In this document: positions 32,753-43,103 of the stretch, one piece after another
Layout of the letters: each line of letters starts with the position of its first letter
Position numbering within the stretch: the stretch's first letter is position 1
Assembly (NCBI GenBank): GCA_029959085.1
Contig: JARWIR010000031.1
Location: forward strand, 6,262,001-6,326,000
DNA length: 64,000 bases
Direction of reading: 5' to 3'
Source of the DNA: Nemophila menziesii
Lineage: Eukaryota > Streptophyta > Magnoliopsida > Boraginales > Hydrophyllaceae
The notes under the pieces: generated by a model
The model's database searches: none
What the model saw: the letters and a program-made list of their open reading frames with translations, nothing else
Told to the model about the DNA's origin: nothing
Translations under genes and position numbers: made by a program

Positions 32753-34134
32753 ATTTTTGAGTTTGGGGTGGGGTTCGTTGCCTCATCCCAATTTTTTGTG
32801 TTTTACATGCTTTCAATAAAATTAATCTTAGGGTCGCGTTAACTGTAGAGAATTTTAAATGCCCCCATCAAGCATGCTTTTTATGAATTAATGATAGAAA
32901 ATAGTTGACTTTAGGAGTTAGTGTAAGCTGAACTTTGATTGCATGCAAATATGAGATAATTGATAGGAAAAATTAATGAACAATGCAAAAGAAGTAAACT
33001 TGGACTTAAGGATAATAGGTGGTTTGTAGAACGTGAGATCTAAATGAGTAGAGAACCCACTTAGGTATGAACTAGAGACAAATTGTGTTAATAGGAAGAT
33101 GATAGAGGCAGTTCTTTGTTAGCCCTTTGAATCCTTTTTGGCCTTCTATCCCTGAATTAATTTTATCCTTCTTAGACAAATTTTTAGCCTTTAAGCCTTT
33201 CTTTTGTCGCCACATTATAAGCCAATTTCCCTTTAGATTATTAGGCATGACCATATGACCCGCACTTGAATCACGATCCTGAGACTTCATGTCTTGAGCT
33301 TGAGTTTGGGGTGGTGGGTCCACTATATGGGAATTTACATTGTGTTGGGATTTTTTTGAGCTTATCAATGATGCTTTGTGCTATATTTTGATGATGATTC
33401 ACAGGTTATTTATATTGTAACCCTTTGCCGGGGTAATAGTGAATGCGAGCTCAAGTTATGAATAGGCCTAAATATGAAAAATAACATGATATCTCAACAT
33501 TAAAAAGAGAGTCATAGCTGTACAAAAGAAAAGAAAAAAATGAATGATTTGAAAAGAAAATATATTCGGACCGGCAAAGTGGAAATTTTTAAGTGAATCA
33601 TCCTTAGTGCTTATTAGGTTAATTTGGGGACGCTAATTAAGCGTCAAATGGGTTGAGTGAGAACGTTATTCGAGTGTAAACTCAAGCTCTTGGACAGTTT
33701 GTTGATGGTAAGTGAGGAGAGAGCCAAAAGCTCACTTCAAATTTACCAAATATACATACCATACCGTCCTTCAGCCTATGCTAAAACCTTAAAGACCTCG
33801 TGATTCCTAGATGCGCAATGAGTTAATAATGAATATTTTAAGTGGAGCATTCAAAGCAAGTAAAGATCGAGGAACACCCTATATCCACCATCTTGAGATA
33901 AGTAATAAGCGTAACCTTGTAACAGTGTGAAATTAATTTTGGATTAATATTGTTTTGTATTCGATTTTGCATGATAAGTGTAGGTGTATATTAATTCCTA
34001 TATTATACTATATGAAATTTGTTTTAAGTTTTGCTTTTGGATTATTTTCTAGATTCTACCTTCCGCGTTCACCTAAAAGATCCTTTGTTTTTATTTTACT
34101 TTGTCGGGACGACAAAGGTTTGAGTTTGGGGTCT
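32753..34134. other. Non-coding 3' internal region of the nested element
   Basis: No coding sequence. It contains the family's conserved blocks in order: a PPT-like motif at 32756, 'cacattataagcca' near 33211, a PPT-like motif at 33299, 'tgtaaccctttgccggggtaatagtgaatg' type block near 33415, 'gtgaggagagagcc' near 33711, 'ttgtcgggacgacaaag' near 34100, and the PPT at 34119-34131. Confidence 0.65.
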
Positions 34135-35959
34135 TGATGTCTCCCTATTTGTTCTAATAATTAGCCCCTTGGAGACATCCTTTTAGGTAAATAAATGAGT
34201 TATTTGATAGACTTTTAGGCTTATTTGATCATATTGCACTTTCTCCCCTTGGAAATTAACTATTTGCAGAATCTGAGCTTTTATGCGTAAATTTGACTAT
34301 TTTTAATGCAAAGTTAATAGGTTCTTGAATTTCATGAAAGACCAATCCAAGGAGGAGAAGTTAAAATTAAAGTCTTAGTGTATTTTAGAGTGTTAGGAAA
34401 TGATTTTTACTCGAGTTTCTATTTTTAGAGTGCACTTTCCTATTTTGTTTTCTTGATTTATTGATTTATTCTTTTTAAGCATATGCGGTTTAATTATTTA
34501 TTTAATGTGAAGCTTTAAAAGATAAATGGTAATTACTTAGAGACCAAGTCAAGATAAAGATGAAAGGAAAGAAGATTTACATGGAAATAAGAAGATTTAG
34601 GAAAGATTTATTCAAAGAAGGAAAAGATAAAGTTGCCTTTTGAATCTGAAATTCCAGCCACGTTTTAAAGATTAATTCATAATTAAAGATTTCCATGTAT
34701 TCTGAACGAGTGGTCTGCACCAATAGAAAGCTCTTTCCAAGACAAGTGGTTTCATATATTGGAACTTCTCAAACGGATAAGTATTGAAAAAAATATGACC
34801 AAATCAAATCAGCAGCAAAATCTTACCTTTTCTAGAATTTAGGGCTACGAATTTAAGAGTCTTTAACTTGTCTTCCACTCCAAGTAATTCGACCTAGGGC
34901 TTGCTAGCACCTATAAATACACCCCTTAGACCTCATAATTCAGTACCTCTCAATAATTCTTCAATATATACATCTTTAGAGAGAAAGTCAGAACCACCTC
35001 TCATATTTTACTCAATTCATACATCCTTAGAGAGAGAGTCAGATACTTCACGAGCAAGAAGGCAAAGGAGAAGTTAGAGCTGGAGGAATTCTGTTCTTCC
35101 ATCAATAGTCATCTAATCCTTAGGTTATATATTTCTTTTCTGTAATTAAATATGATGTCTTTCTATTTAGTTTCAGTCTTTAAATTTATCATGAGCTAAA
35201 CTTTTATATACTTGAGAATCGCAATAAAGGGATGAACCCTAATTAATTTATTTCTATGTTTTGAATTTGGGATTATTATGATTTAAATTGAATTAGGTCT
35301 TAGATATTGGATATTACTTTGTTCTTAATCACTATTTCTTTTCGGTACAACTAGAAATAGATTTTAGTATTTAGGCTATTCACTTTAGTGGCGAAGTGAT
35401 CATCCGACAGGGGGGTTTGAATACAGATCTAGGTAATATCCGTGTAATGTCCGTTATTGACGACAGACTTAACTAGTTGCATAGCCAAAGAGGTAAAATC
35501 ATATCATCCGAAGAGCCATATTCGACCATACAGGTGTTTATGATACTTTAGGATAGCTTCTAGGTCCACCCGACAGGGGGCTAGGAGATATTAGAGTCCC
35601 GACTAATATACTAATACCAATTCTACCCTTAAACATAGCATAGATTATATTAGTTAGGAGGATTCTTTGCGAGACTCAAGTATATCTCATCTCTGAAGTT
35701 AGTTCTTTTACTTTATTATTTCTTTTCTGTTAATTTATTTTATTGCATATTTAGTTATTAGAAAACCAAACAAAAATCTCTTCTTTACTTTTCTGTTAAA
35801 CAATTATTCTTGCTATCTGATTAATACTGGAGTTGAACCTAATCCGTCCCTGAGAACGAAACTCGATTTATCGGAGTATTACTGGGACAAACTTACACTT
35901 GCGGTTATTTTGGTTCCTTTACTTTCGTACTTAATTTAATAACACACCAGGACCCACCA
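34135..35959 (+). repeat. 3' LTR of the nested element
   Basis: 1825 bp. Starts TGATGTCTCC after the PPT-like 'tttgagtttgggg' and ends CACCA before the TSD GCTGG. Confidence 0.92.
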
Positions 35960-36929
35960 GCTGGCTAAAGAGAAAGAGAAAGAAGCCTCAAAGGAGGAAT
36001 CAGAAGATGAAGTTGCACCTGCTGTGCATGAAGAGAAAGAGAGGGTGGAATCGCCACCTATTGTTCAACCAGTGTCGTAAACTATTCCTGATACAAATCC
36101 TAAGGATGACCCTGTACTCAAGACATTTGTAGAGGCGTATCAACCTGAAAATATCAACGCCCAAATGCTTGAGATTGAAAAGAGAGGACTTACACCGCAA
36201 CAAGTTTTTACGAAAGTTATTCCTGAGAAAGAGGCGAGTGTAGAGATCCTAAGAGAGAACCTGAGGGTTTCGAGGAGAAGTGAACGAGAGCTACCAACAA
36301 AGCTTAAAGATCCGGGAAGTTTCAACCTTCCTATTCAATTACATGGTATGCTCAAGGTGAAAGCTCTGTACGATGTGGGTTCTGGTGTGAATCTTATGCC
36401 TAAGTCCGTGTTCGAGAGACTTGGACTTCAGAAATCAGACAAAACGCCAGTGAAGTTGCAGTTCCCTGAAAACTCAGTTAAAAGGACATGGGGAACAGTG
36501 GAGGACGTCTTAGTCCATGCAGGTAATATCGACATCCCTACTGACTTTGTTATTCTTGATTTTGATGCAGATAAGCAGGTTCCAATCATACTTGGACGGC
36601 CTTTCATGGCCACAAGTCAAAGTGTGATCAACTTCCAAGAAGGGACCATCACCCTTCATGCAAAGAACGTATCTGAGACCTTCTATGTCTTAGGTAAGAA
36701 ACAAAGGAAGTTAGATCCCACCGTTCCTGTCATCCACAGCCTTTCACATCACAAAGTCCCTCCTGAGAAGATCCACGTAGAGCCTGTGGATACTGAGCCA
36801 AACAATGAGTTTGGGGTTGGCCATGAAGTTCATGGAAAGCTCACAAACGAGAGAATAGGCCACAACGTTCCAAGGACTCGTGGATGGGACCATTCATTGT
36901 CACTACGGTTGTTTCAGCCAAGGTGATAG
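35960..36929 (+). pseudogene. Gag C-terminus and retropepsin of the 17.6-kb element
   Basis: Continuing the gag frame after the nested element, an acidic linker (E-K-E-K-E-A-S-K-E-E) is interrupted by TAA at 36078-36080. The frame is then open to TGA near 36926. The aspartic protease domain contains the active-site motif Y-D-V-G-S-G-V-N-L-M-P (about 36370-36402; Athila-type elements use D-L-G-A here, so D-V-G-S is a family-type variant) and the second conserved strand I-I-L-G-R-P-F-M-A (about 36580-36610). The enzyme would cleave the Gag polyprotein. RT should follow, but the frame stops and the post-pol block begins within about 100 bp, so pol has been lost entirely. Confidence 0.85.
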
Positions 36930-37250
36930 AAATTCGCCCCAAAACTGGGGTCAAGCGCAGATTAGTTGACGTTGATAGCCGTACTCGTTGTTGGGGAGGC
37001 TATATTCGCAAATCTTGACAGAGGTAACACGTCTAACTTTGAAAGACGTTAAACAAAAGTGCTGTACCGGAGACAACCCGTAGTTTTTTTAGATTTTATG
37101 TCTTTTACGTTTTTTAGTTTATGTTTATTTTAGTTATTTTTAGTTGATATTCCATATTTGAGAAAGGTATTAGTGTTTTTGGTGTGTAGAAAATGGAGAA
37201 ATCGAGTTAGGGACGCGAGCAAAAAAATTTCGGAGAGGAAGAAAGACCTG
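36930..37250 (+). other. Post-pol block of the 17.6-kb element
   Basis: Contains 'ggtaacacgtctaac...gacgttaaacaaaagtgct' and 'ggagacaacccgtag', matching the nested element's 31458-31525. The absence of any RT or integrase sequence between the protease and this block defines the internal deletion. Confidence 0.65.
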
Positions 37251-37625
37251 TGCGGACTACCCCCGCGATGTACCCCTATAACGCAGCTATGGTCCGCAGG
37301 GCAAAAACACGTGCCACGGGTTGGAGCCACGGGTCCTACCCAGAACCGAGAAAAAAAGACCCCGCGGACTACCCCCCTTCACCGTGGCATGCACCGCACG
37401 GTTAAAACCCGTGCCACGGGGTAGGTCCACGGGTATTTTGACGAAGAAGGCGCAGGGTACCCCTGTGGTGTACCCCCTAGTCCGCACCATGGTCCGCAGA
37501 TCCAAAACGCGTGCCACGGGGTCCTACCACGTGTATCATCTAGAGGGTAAAAATTTTCGAGCATCAGATGCTGCGGTGTACCCCGCGGTACACCCCTGGT
37601 CCGCAGGTATGGTCCGCACGAAGCC
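37250..37625. repeat. Palindrome array of the 17.6-kb element
   Basis: Three palindromes with the shared core CGTGCCACGGG start at exactly 100-bp intervals: 37306-37322, 37406-37422 (AACCCGTGCCACGGGGT) and 37506-37522. Around them are repeated GGTCCGCAG / GTACCCC / CCGCGG motifs, giving about four repeats of 100 bp. The CGGTATACCG pairs of the nested element are replaced here by GTCCGCA- and TACCCC-type motifs. The GC content is far above that of the surroundings. Confidence 0.85.
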
Positions 37626-37688
37626 GCTGGAGAGAGAAAGAAAGGATTCAAGTGTATAAATGAGGTATTAAGCCATTATTCCAAATTT

Positions 37689-37695
37689 TATAAAC
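37689..37695 (+). promoter_or_regulatory. Candidate internal TATA box (17.6-kb element)
   Basis: TATAAAC lies about 65 bp after the palindrome array and 379 bp before the env-like ATG. It is followed by a CT-rich patch (ctctttctcttctcttaaac) like a plant Y patch and a G-poor leader. Position and context match 32021-32027. Confidence 0.45.
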
Positions 37696-38067
37696 CTAAA
37701 GCCTCTTTCTCTTCTCTTAAACTCTCCCAACTCCATTGAAGCTCATCAAAACCTTCACCAATCATCAAAACACTACCCAATCATCAAGAAAAACACATCA
37801 AATCTTCTCTCCACCTCATTACAAGAGAGAATCAAACACCCAATCCTCACCAAATCCATCAAAAATTGAAGAATCAAAGAGCTCAAATTTTCACAATTCA
37901 TCCTACAATTTCTTAAATCCAAGCCAACTCATTACAAATCCACCTCACCCACATAGAAAATCATCATCAATTCACCTATCCTAATCCAAATCAAGCTTGT
38001 TCAACCATTAATTCACAAGTTCAAATTTCAAGGGTTGCTAAAGCTTTGAGTTGGGGGTTAATTGAAG

Positions 38068-39264
38068 ATGACTAATAGAACAACAGTTTTAGCTAACAAG
38101 AGGGAGGTAAAGAGTAACAAGGGATTGGATTTAATCAAGAAGAAATCAATTGACAAAGGTTCTAGTTCTAAATCAAAGGGTAAAGATAGAGTTGAAAAGA
38201 GTGCAATACCTTTGTTTGATCGTAATGGTAAAAAGCTGTACTATTATGCAAAGGAGAAAACACAACCTTCACAAGATCCTACACCTAGAGAGAAAGAGGA
38301 AACTTCTAGGGCCCTGAAAGGTTCTGCAGAGAAACAGTTGAAAGAACTACCTTTTGCTTATGAGAAAGTATTCAAGGAAGAAGCTGGTATAGGAGAATAC
38401 GCGCGATTCTTAGAGCTTAGTGAGAAATTGGGTTGGTCTACGTTCATGGTAAGATGTTCTGAATTATGTCATGAGTTAGTTTTGGAATTCTATTTAGGCC
38501 TCTTTAGCCGAGATAGTAATTGTGTTCCGATTAGAGGAAAGCTAGTTCCTTTCACAGTTGAGGAGATTAGAAACCACTTCAAGTTTAAGAAATTGAAAGG
38601 TTATTGCAAATTTGAAGAAGCGGTTGCTAAACGAAAAATCTTTGATGAGGAATTACTTTTCTAGCATGTATTAGACAAGGAGAAAGTGCAATCACATAAG
38701 GGAGAATTGAAGGCACCTTGGCCTTACAAATATCTTCAATCGGATGCAAGAATTTGGCACAATTTCCTTGTTCCTAATGTCTTTGGGAACACACGAACTT
38801 TAGATGTGACTATGAAGTACGCTTTACTTTTGGACTGTATTTTGAGAGGAGAAGAAGTTGATGTGGCACAGTTGATCTTTGAGGAGGTGATACGATTTTC
38901 GGTCTCTCCTAAATCAGTTTATAATGTTAAATTCCCAACTATGATCACGTGTCTTGTGCGAGAAGCGAATATTGTATTGGGTGAAGAAGAGAAACTCGAG
39001 TTTAAGACGAGTTATATTGATAATGCTTGGATCAAATATATTTTTCGAAGAGCGGGTTCTACGCAAGTCTCGAAAGAAGAAAAGGAGCAAAGTTGGCAAG
39101 AGAAGATGGAGGAGCGTTTAACCAAATTCGAAGCAGCTCAAACTTCCTTAGTCAAAGATGTGGCACAAATCAACGCTAATCAAGTGCACATCATGAAACT
39201 CCTTGACAAATTAACGAAAGGTCCAGCAAATCCAACCTTGGATGTCAATGATGCGAGGCAATAA
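38068..39264 (+). pseudogene. Env-like / putative plant transposon protein ORF of the 17.6-kb element
   Basis: From ATG 38068 there is one frame of about 398 codons with a single in-frame stop, TAG at 38662-38664. The N-terminus (about 60 residues) is basic and K/S-rich. A globular domain follows (about residues 90-330), with landmarks such as L-V-L-E-F-Y-L-G-L, P-F-T-V-E-E-I-R-N-H-F, W-P-Y-K-Y-L and W-H-N-F-L-V-P-N. This arrangement is seen in the 'putative plant transposon protein' domain found in the env-like position of Athila-lineage elements. A C-terminal coiled-coil segment (K-M-E-E-R-L-T-K-F-E-A-A-Q) ends it. I see no convincing signal peptide or transmembrane helix, so a fusion-protein role is not supported. 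Assignment to the domain family is from recognition, not from a search. Confidence 0.7.
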
Positions 39265-39352
39265 GCCTCGAGAGTATGTTCTCTCTCTTCCTTACCATTT
39301 CTGTAAATATGTTTATCTGCTAATTTTAATTTCTGTTTTTCGAGTCTTTTTC

Positions 39353-39372
39353 GAGTCGTGGGGACACGACTC
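39353..39372. ncRNA. Conserved 8-bp hairpin, 17.6-kb element
   Basis: GAGTCGTG-GGGA-CACGACTC, identical to 32733-32752. It lies directly before a PPT-like motif (39376-39388). Confidence 0.55.
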
Positions 39373-40855
39373 ATTTTTGAGTTGGGGGTGTGAGGATTCG
39401 TTGTCTCTCATCTCCATTTTTCTGTTTTTAGGTAGAAATTAAAATTTTTGATTCATGGGAATTAGATGTAGGGTGTGTTTAATAGCTTGAAAGCATAAGC
39501 TCAGTGAATTAATGATAGAAAGTAGTATGTTTATGAGCTATGTATTTGTATGCTTTTGAGTATTTGCAGGAAAACACACGTCGATAGTAAAGAAAAGATT
39601 AGTGAGCAATGCGATAGAAAGTATGTTCGATCTCAGGGAACCTTGAGAAGTGTGTAGGCCGTGAGATCCAAGCTAGTTGATAAACCATTTGATGAAAGTG
39701 CTAAAGGTAAGAAAATAACGAAATTACATAGTGTAGAAAGTGATTAAGGCGGTTCTTTCATACTTGAAGCCTTTGAAGCCTTTTTATACCTTCTCACCTT
39801 GTGATTTTTGTTTTTATATGCTATATCCTTCTTAGCCCCTTCTAGCCTTTCTAAAGATTTTTACTAAAACACGTTATAAGCCATATCCCTTTAGATTATA
39901 GGACTTTTCCATATGACCCGCACTCGAATCGCGATGCATAGACAGTTGTTTTAAAGCATGAGTTTGGGGTGGTGGGTCCACCATTATGGGAATTGTTATT
40001 GGGTTGGGATTTTTGAGCTTATTAATTGTGCTTTGTGCTTATATTGATGATGATTCACAGATTGTTATTGTAACCCTTTGCCGGGGTAATAGTGAATGAA
40101 AAAGAAGCGACGAGCTAAATTTTCCAACAAGGGCATTAAAAGAAAAAATATATATAAGAAAATAGCGTGATATCTCAACATTAAAAGAGAGTCATAGCTA
40201 TAGAAAAATTTGATTTGAAAAGAAAAGAAAAATATATATATTTGGACCAACAAAGTGGATTTTTATGTGAAGATCTTAAGCTTTAAATTGGGTTATTGGG
40301 GATGCTAAATTGTGCATCAAGGAATTCATTGGGTTGAGTGAGAAACGTTTTATGAGAGTAACTCAAGCTCTAGGGCGATTCGTTGATGGCTAGTGAGGAG
40401 AGAGCCAAAAGCTCACTCCAAATTATCCAAATATACAATCATACCGTCCCTAAGCCTACATTACAACCTTAAAGACCTTTTGATTCTTTGCTATGTAATT
40501 GAGAAGTTATTGAGCCATTAGAGATTAGTTGAGTGGATCTTTGAATACTAGTGAAAATCTATGAACAATCTATAGCTCTCTTGGGGAACTGAGTAAAGTC
40601 CCAATCCTTCTTACATTGCGAAACTAATCTGATCTTGAAGTCAAGCCGTGTTGACTGTAGATATGAGAAGTGTACAGGTATGTAGTTTATGAATATTATT
40701 GCATGAAATGTTCTGAGTTATGTGCTTTAGGTTTATTCTATATATTCTGCTATGCTTTTCCCTTGTGTTTAGAATTTTATAAGTGTGTATTTATAGACTT
40801 CCCTTTGTTTTTATCTTTATTGTATTGGGACGATACAACTTTGAGTTGGGGGTCT
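39373..40855. other. Non-coding 3' internal region of the 17.6-kb element
   Basis: No coding sequence. It has the same ordered blocks as 32753-34134, including 'cacgttataagccatatcc' near 39870, 'gagtttggggtggtggg' near 39961, 'taaccctttgccggggtaatagtg' type block near 40070, 'gtgaggagagagcc' near 40393 and 'ttgggacgatacaac' near 40825. The PPT-like tract 'tttgagttggggg' (40840-40852) is 3 nt before the 3' LTR. Confidence 0.65.
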
Positions 40856-42386
40856 TGATGTCTCCACATTTGTGATAGATTAATATTAGGATGAGACATC
40901 ATTTTTAGTGATTTAGAAGTCATAAATGTCGATTTTCTTAAGAAATAGTGCACTTTCCTATTTTGAGTCTTGATTTAGTAAAATAATATTTTTAGAGCAT
41001 ATTGGGTTTAATTGTTTATTTAGTGTGTAGCTTTAAAGATAATTATGGAGTTTAATTAGAGTCCAAGTCAAAGACTACAACTTATGGAAAGAGATTTGCA
41101 TGGTAATTGGAGATAAGGAAACAAAAGCTAAAAAGATGGAAAAGGAAAAGCTGCCTAAATCTGGGATTCTGCAGCACACGCCTAAAGAAGTGCTATTTAC
41201 CCCAAGAAATAGGCCGATTTTGGTAATTTCCTTTCATAGGGACAAAGATAATTCTGTTACGATTCTTTTGGTATCTTATGGATCTCAAACCGACTAATAA
41301 CGAAGAAGATATGCTCAAAACGGTCCAACAGTGTTTATCTTTATTTCCATACGAATTTGAGTTGGGCTAGGAGTCCAATACTTTATCTCTTCCTCAAGAA
41401 AACGAATTAGGTCTTCTAAACACCTATAAATACACCCTTAGATCACTTGTAAAATCATCCTTGCCTCATAGTAATTAGTTCTTAAGGTTTTAGTCTTCCA
41501 AGTTATAGTAGAGAGCAAGATGATGTCTTTTGTAATTTCTTTTAGTTTATTTCCTTAAGGTATGAACTAAACTTCCCATAGCTTGGGTTTTGCATCATGT
41601 ATAATCTATGAATTCTAATTCTTCTATCTAGGTTTCTTTGGGAATTATATGTTTTAATTTGATATTAGCTACTTATCTCATATTTGTTTATGTGTTTTGA
41701 TTTATTGTCTTTCATAGAACTGATCACTTTAGGATTGTTTTAATAGTAGTTAGATGGTCTCCTTGACAGGTTGTTTAACTACTGAACCACCACATAATGT
41801 CTAGTGTCGATATTAGTTCTGACAAAACATGATTCTAACTAGATTGTCATTAGGGTTTGTTTTAATCACCATATCACCAATGATTGAAGTGTTTGCTTAG
41901 GGCCTTGGTAGCGCTTGATAACCCTATTTGAAACCACGTCTTGGTTGTGCCGTAGCCCCCTTAGTCGCTCTCAAGGTCTAAGGTATGGGAATTTAGAATC
42001 CTGCCTAAGTATACCAAGAGCTAATATTCTCCCTTATTAACTAGATTTATAGATAATATTAGAAGGATTAGTGCATACTAGCAAAACCTGAGCTATATCT
42101 CTCATCTCATATTCTTAATCTTTTACTTTATTGTCTTCTATTTTCTTAGTTTTAATTCTTAATTCGAAAATCTATTTGCTTTTATTTTCTGTCTTTAATT
42201 ATTTACTTTTACTCGTTATTTCTACTCACGCGTATAACACACTTAAGTCCCTGAGAACGAACTTAACTTATCATTAAAACTTGCATACGTCCTGTAATAC
42301 TTGTAGTAGTGTGCTTGTCTAGGGTGAGAGTGCGTAGTTTCTTGGCTTAATTTTATCTTATTTTTATCACACCCTAGGCGACACCA
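40856..42386 (+). repeat. 3' LTR of the 17.6-kb element
   Basis: 1531 bp, the same length as the 5' LTR. Starts TGATGTCTCC and ends GACACCA. TATA box at 41424-41431. Confidence 0.92.
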
Positions 42387-42391
42387 GCTCT

Positions 42392-42915
42392 AAAGGTTAT
42401 TATAACCTCTCAACAATTATTTTATCAAATTAATGGCATCAAACATATGACAGCACTTGACAAAATAACTTTGATCCTTATATAGGATTCTATGTAGGAT
42501 TAGATTCATACGCTCAGAAATTTGCATTGTAAAAATCTTGTGAACCACGTTACAATAAGATATAGGTCAGAAAGCATCGATCTAGGTGCTATCATCCGTT
42601 TTGGGTATGAGAAATAAAATTGTATGATTAAGTTGTTTAAGATGGATCCAGAATTGAGGAATTTTATTAACATCTATCACACTTTTTCCAACTATATTCA
42701 AAGACTTTTTGAAGAATTGAAATAAATATTCATCTGTCTGGGAGAATTATAATTATCAATTAAAAAAATACCTCTCTATTATCTTCTTGGGGGACACATC
42801 GACACACAGAGAAAGAATATAGGAGGATAAAAGTCGAAGAATCATGTGTAGGACAAGACAATAATAGTCAATTACCCTAAGCTCGGTGGTGAAATGGTGT
42901 AGAAGTAATGCAATA
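42392..42915 (+). repeat. Left arm of inverted repeat, unit 2, second part
   Basis: Resumes the arm at the base after the TSD. Counterpart of 8140-8655. Its first about 360 bp are the rest of the minus-strand LINE fragment. Confidence 0.8.
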
Positions 42916-43103
42916 GGGATCCAACTTCTTCTCCAAGCTTTTCTCTATTCTTCAATTGGGTCTCCTGACTTCTAATGATATAATTTTGAGAAATAATGAT
43001 TAAGGACTAATAAAGGACTGCCAAGGGAACCTCTCTAATGTTAATAACTTATACATATAGAGTAAAAAAACGTGTTTATGGGTTGTGGGATTTTTTTAGT
43101 GAC

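Larger units (their letters stand above)
28261..35959 (+). mobile_element. 7.7-kb nested non-autonomous Athila-like element
   Basis: TSD GCTGG (28256-28260 and 35960-35964). LTRs are 28261-30086 (1826 bp) and 34135-35959 (1825 bp), differing at about 2% of positions by eye. The LTR termini, TATA context, PBS, post-ORF blocks, palindrome array, hairpin and 3' blocks are homologous in order to the host element, but the bulk of the LTR differs, so it is a sister family. The 4-kb internal region holds one intact 410-residue ORF (30248-31480) in the place of gag-pol and a collapsed env-like ORF. There is no gag domain, protease, RT or integrase. Confidence 0.93.
24748..42386 (+). mobile_element. 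17.6-kb non-autonomous Athila-like Ty3/gypsy LTR retrotransposon
   Basis: It is bounded by 5-bp TSDs GCTCT (24743-24747 and 42387-42391). The corresponding site in unit 1 reads TCTCT without an insertion (8135-8139). LTRs are 24748-26278 and 40856-42386, both 1531 bp, beginning TGATGTCTCC and ending GACACCA, with roughly 30-35 differences by eye (about 2%). The PBS matches plant tRNA-Asp. Coding capacity is gag, retropepsin and an env-like/plant-transposon-protein ORF. No reverse transcriptase, RNase H or integrase is present, so it must have been mobilised in trans. A related 7.7-kb element is nested in it at 28261-35959, so its own length without the nested copy is about 9.9 kb. Confidence 0.93.

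Noticed and set aside
37158..37659. Several 66-112-codon frames on both strands over the palindrome array
   Set aside because: They come from GC-rich repeats lacking stops, are present on both strands, and have no conserved counterpart in the nested element's array.
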